Position numbers and translations under genes: made by a program
Shown: positions 58,322 to 64,000 of the stretch, one piece after another
How the letters are laid out: each line of letters opens with the position of its first letter
Position numbering within the stretch: the first letter of the stretch is position 1
The notes under the pieces: generated by a model
Seen by the model: the letters and a program-made list of their open reading frames with translations, nothing else
Told to the model about the DNA's origin: nothing
Databases searched by the model: none
DNA from: Nocardioides dokdonensis FR1436
Lineage (GTDB): Bacteria > Actinomycetota > Actinomycetes > Propionibacteriales > Nocardioidaceae
Length of the DNA stretch: 64,000 bases
Assembly: GCF_001653335.1 (NCBI RefSeq)
Contig: NZ_CP015079.1
Span: 1,364,001 to 1,428,000, forward strand
Direction: 5' to 3'

Positions 58322-59384
58322 GTGCAGACCGACGAGCTCGCCGAGCATCTCTTCGGCTCCGTGCTGGGCGCCCTCGACGTCCTGACCGTGGCGGTCGGGG
58401 CCCACTTCGGGCTCTACGACCTGCTGCACCGCGAGCCCCGCACCGCGGCCGAGGCCGCCGCAGCCTCCGGGATGGCGCCCCGCTACGCCCGGGAGTGGCT
58501 GGAGCAGCAGTGCGTGGCCGGCCTGGTCGACGTCGACGACCCCGCGCTGCCGCCCGAGCAGCGCACCTACGCCGTCAGCGACGCGCACGCCGCGGTGCTC
58601 TGCGACCCCGACAGCCTCGCGTTCACGACGCCGCTCGCCCAGATCGTCGCCGCCGCCGGGGTGCAGCTGCCGCGGTTGCTGGAGGCCTACGCCGGCGGTG
58701 GGGGACTGCGCTGGCACGAGTACGGCGAGCTCATGTCGCCGCGCACAGGCCGACGCCAACCGGCCCCTGTTCCTGGGGCTCCTCGGCACCGAGTGGCTGC
58801 CCGCGCTGACCCAGGTGCACGCCGACCTCGACGCGGGCGGGCGGGTCGCTGAGCTCGGCTGCGGGGACGGCTGGGCCGCGATCGGGGTCGGGCTGGCCTA
58901 CCCCCGCACCCACGTCGACGGCTACGACATCGACCACGCCTCCATCGAGGCGGCCACCGCCAACGCGGCCGCTCACGGCCTCGCCGACCGGGTGCGCTTC
59001 CACCACGCCGACGCGGCGGACACCACCCGCGACGGGGCCTACGACCTGGTGCTGGCCATGGAGTGCGTGCACGACATGGCCGACCCGGTCGCGGTGCTCG
59101 GCTCGGCCCGCCGACTGGTGGCCGGCGAGGGGAGCGTCGTGGTCATGGACGAGCGGGTCCCCGACGCCTTCACCGGACCCGGCGACCCGGTCGAGCAGCT
59201 GATGTACGGCATCTCGGTGCTGGTCTGCCTGCCCGACGGCCTCTCCCACGAGCCCTCGGTCGGCACCGGCACCGTGATGCGCACGCCCGTGCTGCGCGGC
59301 TACGCCCGCGACGCCGGGTTCGCGGACGTGGAGGTGCTGCCCATCGAGCACGACCTGTTCCGCTTCTACCGCCTCCTCACCTGA
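58322..59384 (+). pseudogene. SAM-dependent methyltransferase broken by a frameshift
   Basis: The N-terminal part (from GTG 58322, strong AGGAGGT site just upstream) is a winged-helix dimerisation domain: FGLYDLLHREPRTAAEAAAASG. The C-terminal part in another frame is a class I methyltransferase (VAELGCGDGWAAIGVGL, FHHADAADT) ending at 59384. The frames switch at about 58737-58743. Removing one C there gives an unbroken protein of about 353 residues reading ELMSRAQADANRPLF across the join. It is a recent one-base insertion or a sequencing error; the rest shows no decay. Confidence 0.85.
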
Positions 59385-59410
59385 CCGGGTCCGGTCCTGG
59401 GCCCGCGGCG

Positions 59411-59416
59411 TAGCGT
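59411..59416 (+). promoter_or_regulatory. -10 hexamer (leaderless), selO
   Basis: TAGCGT ends 7 nt before the ATG at 59424. Confidence 0.5.
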
Positions 59417-59423
59417 GGCGGGC

Positions 59424-60896
59424 ATGGACGTGAGCAGCCCGACCGACCTGCGGCTGGGGACCCGCTTCGCCGACGAGCTGCCCGAGCTGGCGGTGCGCTG
59501 GCAGGCCGAGGAGGCACCCGAGCCGCAGCTGGTGGTGCTCAACGAGCCGCTCGCCGCTGAGCTGGGCCTGGACCCGCGGTGGCTGCGCAGCGAGGCCGGC
59601 GTGCGGCTGCTGGTGGGCGCCGAGGTGCCCGACGGCGCGACCCCGGTGGCGCAGGGCTACGCCGGGCACCAGTTCGGCGGGTACTCCCCGCGCCTCGGCG
59701 ACGGCCGCGCGCTGCTGCTCGGCGAGCTCACCGACCCCGCCGGGCGGGTCCGCGACCTGCACCTCAAGGGCTCGGGCCGGACCCCGTGGGCACGCGGCGG
59801 CGACGGCCTCGCCGGGCTCGGACCGATGCTGCGCGAGCACGTCGTCAGCGAGGCGATGCACACGCTGGGCATCCCCACCACCCGCTCGCTCGCCGTGGTC
59901 GCGACCGGGCGCGGGGTGCGCCGCGAGCAGGTGCTGCCGGGCGCGGTGCTGGCCCGGGTCGCGAGCAGCCACCTGCGGGTCGGCAGCTTCCAGTACGCCC
60001 GCGCCACCGGCGACGACGACCTGCTGCGCCGCCTGGCCGACCACGCGATCGCGCGCCACCACCCGGCCGCGCGCGACGCCGGCCCCGCGGGTGCGGCGTA
60101 CGTCGCGCTGCTCGAGGGGGTCGTCGAGGCGCAGGCGCGACTGGTGGCGCAGTGGATGCTCGTCGGGTTCGTGCACGGCGTGATGAACACCGACAACATG
60201 ACGATCTCGGGGGAGAGCATCGACTACGGGCCGTGCGCCTTCCTGGACGCCTACGACCCCGCGACCGTCTTCAGCTCGATCGACGAGGGCGGGCGCTACG
60301 CCTACCGCAACCAGCCGGCGGCGGCCCAGTGGAATCTCGCCCGGCTCGCCGAGGCGCTGCTGCCGCTCATCGACGCCGACGAGGAGCGGGCGGTCGAGAC
60401 CGCGACGCGCAGCCTGCAGGGCTTCGCCACGACGTACGCCGACGCCTTCACCGCGGACGCGGCCGCCAAGCTGGGCCTGCCCGCGGGGCTCGACCGCGCG
60501 GTCGTGGCCTCGTTGGTCGAGGACCTGCTGGCCCTGATGGCCGCGGCCCGGGTGGACCACACGTCGTTCTTCCGCGCGCTCGGGGACGCGGCGCGCGGGG
60601 ACGTCGAGGGGGTGCGGGGCGTGGTCCTCGACCTGCCCGGCCTCGACGCGTGGCTGGAGCGCTGGCGCGGGCTGGGTCCCGACGCGGAGGCGATGGACCG
60701 GGTGAATCCCGTCTACATCCCGCGCAACCACCTGGTCGAGCAGGCCCTCGACGCCGCGACCGCCGGCGACCTGGCCCCGCTGCACCGACTCCTCGAGGCC
60801 GTCACCGCGCCGTACGACGAGCGGCCGGGCCTGGCGGCGTACGCCGAGCCGGGCCCCGCGGGCGCCGGGCCCTACGTGACGTTCTGCGGCACCTGA
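59424..60896 (+). CDS. selO: protein adenylyltransferase SelO (YdiU)
   Basis: SelO pseudokinase-fold AMPylase, 490 residues, typical length. It transfers AMP from ATP to Ser/Thr/Tyr of redox-related proteins. Conserved features are [19 protein letters not shown] near residue 75, [17 protein letters not shown] near 112, [30 protein letters not shown] near 250 (landmark GVMNTDNM). The C-terminal selenocysteine of some homologues is replaced: the protein ends TFCGT. ATG 59424 is selected by the leaderless hexamer. The 3' end overlaps the convergent tetR by 25 nt. Confidence 0.95.
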   Translation: MDVSSPTDLRLGTRFADELPELAVRWQAEEAPEPQLVVLNEPLAAELGLDPRWLRSEAGVRLLVGAEVPDGATPVAQGYAGHQFGGYSPRLGDGRALLLGELTDPAGRVRDLHLKGSGRTPWARGGDGLAGLGPMLREHVVSEAMHTLGIPTTRSLAVVATGRGVRREQVLPGAVLARVASSHLRVGSFQYARATGDDDLLRRLADHAIARHHPAARDAGPAGAAYVALLEGVVEAQARLVAQWMLVGFVHGVMNTDNMTISGESIDYGPCAFLDAYDPATVFSSIDEGGRYAYRNQPAAAQWNLARLAEALLPLIDADEERAVETATRSLQGFATTYADAFTADAAAKLGLPAGLDRAVVASLVEDLLALMAAARVDHTSFFRALGDAARGDVEGVRGVVLDLPGLDAWLERWRGLGPDAEAMDRVNPVYIPRNHLVEQALDAATAGDLAPLHRLLEAVTAPYDERPGLAAYAEPGPAGAGPYVTFCGT

Positions 60897-61453
60897 GCAC
60901 CAGCCGTCTGGAGGCCGAGCGCGCCCAGCGCCATCTGGTGCAGCAGCGCGCCCATCGCCGGGTCGGGCAGCAGCGCGCTGTGCGGGGTGGAGTTGATCAG
61001 CCCGAAGGTCGCGTGCGCCATCGCCCGCGCCTGCTCGAGGTCGAGGCCGAGGTGCACCGCCTGCAGCTCGGTGGCCCACACGTCGACGTACTCGCGCTGC
61101 AGGGCGCGCACCTGCTCGCGCGCCTGCCCGGGCAGGGACTCCCAGTCGCGGTCCTGCACCACGATCAGCGGCCGGTGCCGCAGCGCGAAGTCGACGTGCC
61201 AGTCGACCAGGGCGACCACGGCCGCCCGCGGCTCCCCGGCCGCCCGTGCCCGCTCGCGGCCCACGGCGAGGAGCTGCTCGCTGATCGAGACGAGCATCGC
61301 GGCGAGCACCGCGTCCTTGGAGGCGAAGTGCTTGTAGAGCGCCGGCCCGGAGATCCCGCACGCCGCGCCCAGGTCGGCCACCGACACCCCGTGGAACCCG
61401 CGCTTGGCGAACAGCTCGGCCGCGGTGGCCAGGATCTGCTCGCGCCGGGACAT
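60872..61453 (-). CDS. TetR-family regulator of acyl-CoA carboxylase operon
   Basis: TetR repressor of 193 residues. The HTH is [28 protein letters not shown] at about residues 24-51 (landmark [10 protein letters not shown]). Divergent from the carboxylase operon, both promoters carry AGGTTA-N8-TAACC(T/C) dyads, so it probably controls itself and the operon, sensing a CoA thioester or branched-chain intermediate. ATG at 61453 follows TAACCT by 6 nt. Confidence 0.9.
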   Translation of the reverse strand: MSRREQILATAAELFAKRGFHGVSVADLGAACGISGPALYKHFASKDAVLAAMLVSISEQLLAVGRERARAAGEPRAAVVALVDWHVDFALRHRPLIVVQDRDWESLPGQAREQVRALQREYVDVWATELQAVHLGLDLEQARAMAHATFGLINSTPHSALLPDPAMGALLHQMALGALGLQTAGAQVPQNVT

Positions 61454-61459
61454 GGCCTC

Positions 61460-61465
61460 AGGTTA
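61460..61465 (-). promoter_or_regulatory. -10 hexamer (leaderless), tetR at 61453
   Basis: TAACCT on the minus strand, 6 nt before the ATG; it also forms one arm of the operator. Confidence 0.5.
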
Positions 61466-61479
61466 GCGGGCGTTAACCC
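61460..61479. promoter_or_regulatory. TetR operator, tetR side
   Basis: AGGTTA-GCGGGCGT-TAACCC overlaps the tetR -10. Same arms and 8-nt spacer as 61601-61620. Confidence 0.7.
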
Positions 61480-61494
61480 ACCACCCGGCCCTGT

Positions 61495-61591
61495 CCGCGA
61501 GTCGGCCCAGATGTCGCGCTGAGTCGGCGCAGATCTCCCCTGTGGCGAGCGATCCACGCCGACTCGGACGGACATTTGGGCCGACTCGCGG
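61495..61591. repeat. nested inverted repeat, 97 nt
   Basis: Outer 21-nt arms 61495-61515 and 61571-61591 match at 20 positions (core GCGAGTCGGCCCA). Inner arms GAGTCGGCG (61521-61529) and CGCCGACTC (61557-61565) repeat the same motif. It could extrude a large cruciform. Confidence 0.8.
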
Positions 61592-61600
61592 TGGTGGGGG

Positions 61601-61620
61601 AGGTTAATGATCGCTAACCT
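61601..61620. promoter_or_regulatory. TetR operator, carboxylase side
   Basis: AGGTTA-ATGATCGC-TAACCT, a perfect 6-bp dyad whose right arm is the -10 hexamer of the carboxylase gene. Confidence 0.75.
61615..61620 (+). promoter_or_regulatory. -10 hexamer (leaderless), carboxylase beta subunit
   Basis: TAACCT ends 6 nt before the GTG at 61627. Confidence 0.5.
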
Positions 61621-61626
61621 AGCCTC

Positions 61627-63192
61627 GTGAGCGATCTCAAGGACCTCGTGACCGACCTGCGTGAGCGGCTGGCGACGGCCCGGACCGGTGGCAGCGAGTC
61701 GGCGCGGACCAAGCACACCGGGCGCGGCAAGCTGCTGGTGCGCGAGCGGGTGGACCGGCTGCTCGACCCCGGCAGCCCGTTCCTGGAGCTGAGTCCGCTG
61801 GCCGCGACCGGCATGTACGGCGCGCCGGGGGAGACGCCGGTGCCCAGCGCCGGGATCGTGACGGGCATCGGGCGCATCCACGGCCGCGAGTGCGTCATCG
61901 TCGCCAACGACGCCACCGTCAAGGGCGGCACGTACTACCCGATGACGGTCAAGAAGCACCTGCGCGCGCAGACGGTCGCGGCCGAGAACCACCTGCCGTG
62001 CGTCTACCTCGTCGACTCCGGCGGCGCGTTCCTGCCGATGCAGGACGAGGTCTTCCCCGACCGCGAGCACTTCGGCCGGATCTTCTTCAACCAGGCGAAC
62101 ATGTCGGCGGCCGGGATCCCGCAGATCGCCAGCGTGATGGGCTCCTGCACCGCCGGCGGCGCCTACGTGCCCGCGATGAGCGACGAGACCGTGATCGTCA
62201 AGGAGCAAGGGACGATCTTCCTCGGCGGCCCGCCGCTGGTGAAGGCCGCGACCGGTGAGGTGGTCACCGCCGAGGAGCTCGGCGGCGGCGACGTCCACGC
62301 CCGCACCTCCGGCGTCGTGGACCACCTCGCCGACGACGACGCGCACGCGCTGGCCATCGTCCGCAGCGTCATCGACACCCTGCCCCCGGCCCAGCCGACC
62401 CGTGTCCCGGCCGCCGAGGTCGAGGAGCCGCACGAGCCGCCCGAGTCGCTCTACGACGTGGTGCCCACCGACACCCGCACGCCGTACGACGTGCGCGAGG
62501 TGGTGCGCCGCCTCGTCGACGGCAGCCGCTTCCACGAGTTCAAGAAGCTCTACGGCGAGACCCTGGTCTGCGGGTTCGCCCGGATCTGGGGCCACGAGGT
62601 CGGCATCGTGGCCAACAACGGCATCCTCTTCAGCGAGTCGGCCCTCAAGGGCGCCCACTTCATCGAGCTGTGCAACCAGCGCGGCATCCCGCTGGTGTTC
62701 CTGCAGAACATCTCCGGCTTCATGGTCGGGCGCGAGTACGAGAACAAGGGCATCGCCCGCGACGGCGCCAAGCTCGTCACGGCGGTCGCCTGCAGCGTCG
62801 TCCCCAAGTTCACCGTCGTCATCGGCGGCTCCTACGGCGCCGGCAACTACGGCATGTGCGGACGTGCCTACGACCCGCGCTTCCTGTGGATGTGGCCCAA
62901 CGCCCGGATCTCGGTGATGGGCGGCGAGCAGGCCGCCGGCGTGCTGGCCACCGTGCGCCGCGACGGGATCGAGGCCCGCGGCGAGGAGTGGTCGGCGCAG
63001 GACGAGGAGGCGTTCAAGGAGCCGCTGCGCGAGCAGTACGAGACGCAGGGCTCGCCGTACTACGCCACCGCGCGGCTGTGGGACGACGGCGTGATCGACC
63101 CCGCCGACACCCGCCGGGTGCTGGGGATGGGGCTGGCCGCCACGGCGTACACCCCGATCCCCGAGCCCCGCTACGGCATCTTCCGAATGTGA
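61627..63192 (+). CDS. acyl-CoA carboxylase beta subunit (methylcrotonyl-CoA type)
   Basis: Carboxyltransferase subunit of 521 residues. It has [28 protein letters not shown] near the start (landmark [19 protein letters not shown]), [15 protein letters not shown] near 135, [16 protein letters not shown] near 172 and [20 protein letters not shown] near 405. The length and the [13 protein letters not shown] motif match methylcrotonyl-CoA carboxylase beta (AccD1), acting in leucine breakdown. GTG 61627 is supported by a leaderless hexamer. A biotin carboxylase gene follows after 32 nt. Regulation by the divergent TetR is likely. Confidence 0.92.
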   Translation: MSDLKDLVTDLRERLATARTGGSESARTKHTGRGKLLVRERVDRLLDPGSPFLELSPLAATGMYGAPGETPVPSAGIVTGIGRIHGRECVIVANDATVKGGTYYPMTVKKHLRAQTVAAENHLPCVYLVDSGGAFLPMQDEVFPDREHFGRIFFNQANMSAAGIPQIASVMGSCTAGGAYVPAMSDETVIVKEQGTIFLGGPPLVKAATGEVVTAEELGGGDVHARTSGVVDHLADDDAHALAIVRSVIDTLPPAQPTRVPAAEVEEPHEPPESLYDVVPTDTRTPYDVREVVRRLVDGSRFHEFKKLYGETLVCGFARIWGHEVGIVANNGILFSESALKGAHFIELCNQRGIPLVFLQNISGFMVGREYENKGIARDGAKLVTAVACSVVPKFTVVIGGSYGAGNYGMCGRAYDPRFLWMWPNARISVMGGEQAAGVLATVRRDGIEARGEEWSAQDEEAFKEPLREQYETQGSPYYATARLWDDGVIDPADTRRVLGMGLAATAYTPIPEPRYGIFRM

Positions 63193-63224
63193 ACACCCCG
63201 CGGGAGCAATCTGATGGAGAACCG

Positions 63225-64000
63225 ATGAACACCCTTCTCGTAGCCAACCGCGGCGAGATCGCCCGCCGGGTCCTGGCCACCGCACGCCGTCTCGGCTGGC
63301 GCACCGTGGCCCTGCACACCGACCTCGACGCCGGCGCGCTGCACGTCACCGAGGCGGACCGTGCCGTGCGCGTCGCGTCCTACCTCGACATCGGGGAGGT
63401 CGTGGCCGCCGTTCGTGCCAGCGGCGCCGGGTTCGTCCACCCGGGCTACGGCTTCCTCTCCGAGCGCGCCCCGTTCGCACGGGCGTTGGCCGAGGCCGGC
63501 ATCACCCTGGTCGGTCCCAGCGCCGACGTGATGGACGCGATGGGCCGCAAGGACGCCGCCCGCGTCCTCGCGGTCGAGGCCGGGGTGCCCGTGGTGCCCT
63601 CCTACGACCTGGACGACGACCCGGCCGGGTTCGCCTACCCGGTGCTGGTCAAGGCCGCCGCCGGCGGCGGCGGCAAGGGCATGCGCGTGGTCCGCTCGTC
63701 CGGCGAGTACGCCGAGGCGCTCGCCGCCGCGCAGCGCGAGGCCGCCTCCTCGTTCGGTGACGACACCATGCTCATCGAGAAGTACGTCGAGTCCGGCCGC
63801 CACATCGAGGTGCAGGTCATGGGCGACACCCACGGCCACGTCGTGCACCTCTTCGAGCGCGACTGCTCCACCCAGCGCCGGCACCAGAAGGTGCTCGAGG
63901 AGGCGCCCGCCCCCACCATCAGCGCGGAGCAGCGGGCCGCGATCACCGCCTCGGCGACCGCGCTGGCCGCCCAGGTGGGCTACACCGGCGCCGGCACCGT
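63225..64000 (+). CDS. acyl-CoA carboxylase alpha subunit, biotin carboxylase part (runs off window)
   Basis: The first 258 codons of a biotin-dependent carboxylase alpha subunit. It starts MNTLLVANRGEIARRVL; ATP-grasp features follow: HPGYGFLSERAPFARAL near residue 67, VKAAAGGGGKGMRVVRS near 144 and FERDCSTQRRHQKVLEEAP near 208. The rest (biotin carboxyl carrier domain) lies beyond the window. It carboxylates biotin for the beta subunit encoded just upstream. ATG 63225 has GGAGA at 63216-63220. Confidence 0.95.
   Translation, partial: MNTLLVANRGEIARRVLATARRLGWRTVALHTDLDAGALHVTEADRAVRVASYLDIGEVVAAVRASGAGFVHPGYGFLSERAPFARALAEAGITLVGPSADVMDAMGRKDAARVLAVEAGVPVVPSYDLDDDPAGFAYPVLVKAAAGGGGKGMRVVRSSGEYAEALAAAQREAASSFGDDTMLIEKYVESGRHIEVQVMGDTHGHVVHLFERDCSTQRRHQKVLEEAPAPTISAEQRAAITASATALAAQVGYTGAGT

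Overview
The window is high-GC DNA (visibly about 70% G+C, strong third-position GC, many GTG starts and 4-base ATGA/GTGA overlaps) from an actinobacterium. Gene content fits Nocardioides or another Nocardioidaceae member: F420-type luciferase-like oxidoreductase, AlkB with rubredoxin, biotin-dependent acyl-CoA carboxylase, MoxR/DUF58 block and many TetR regulators. The genus is inferred. No rRNA, tRNA, CRISPR array, integrase or transposase was seen, and no gene-free gap exceeds 300 bases.

1-19.3 kb is a coherent catabolic locus. It holds a PucR-family regulator, an NCS2 nucleobase permease, a three-subunit molybdenum hydroxylase with a CoxG-like protein, an amidase-signature hydrolase, HyuA/HyuB, an NmrA-like oxidoreductase, carbamate kinase and a ring-opening amidohydrolase (barbiturase/cyanuric acid hydrolase family). 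A convergent pair follows: a family III CoA-transferase and a fused AccD/AccA-type carboxyltransferase. The best reading is oxidative pyrimidine breakdown: uracil to barbiturate to ureidomalonate to malonate plus urea, then malonate to malonyl-CoA to acetyl-CoA. Four promoters in this region carry the same 15-bp dyad, TGGCA-N5-TGCCA, always 23-24 nt upstream of a TANNNT -10. This ties the four transcription units into one regulon, probably PucR-activated.

19.3-32.7 kb: a methyltransferase and an SDR, then a five-gene DUF4129/MoxR/DUF58 membrane block bracketed by an exact 21-bp direct repeat (possible insertion footprint). Next come a glutathione peroxidase, an SRPBCC protein, a TetR-MMPL exporter pair with a nested palindrome upstream, and malic enzyme.

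32.7-41.6 kb: an alkane hydroxylase locus (alkB, rubredoxin, ferredoxin, tetR). The AlkB and rubredoxin frames are separated by a frameshift at an 8-nt C-rich tandem repeat. A possible diiron protein, an MFS exporter, an M15-peptidase lipoprotein, an esterase, a quinone reductase and small proteins follow.

41.6-54.1 kb: an M13 peptidase, a RecQ helicase fused to a phosphoribosyltransferase-like tail, an excalibur protein, a luciferase-like oxidoreductase, a pyrophosphatase-like protein with altered metal ligands, and an AraC-controlled operon (flavin monooxygenase, BASS transporter, epimerase, SDR). Several families of palindromic intergenic repeats occur here.

54.1-64 kb: a second glutathione peroxidase, a SNF2 helicase with a SWIM-finger partner, a frameshifted methyltransferase, SelO, and a TetR divergent from an acyl-CoA (probably methylcrotonyl-CoA) carboxylase operon that runs off the window.

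More than twenty genes start 6-8 nt after a TANNNT hexamer with no Shine-Dalgarno sequence. Leaderless transcription therefore looks common here, and this signature was used to choose several start codons.
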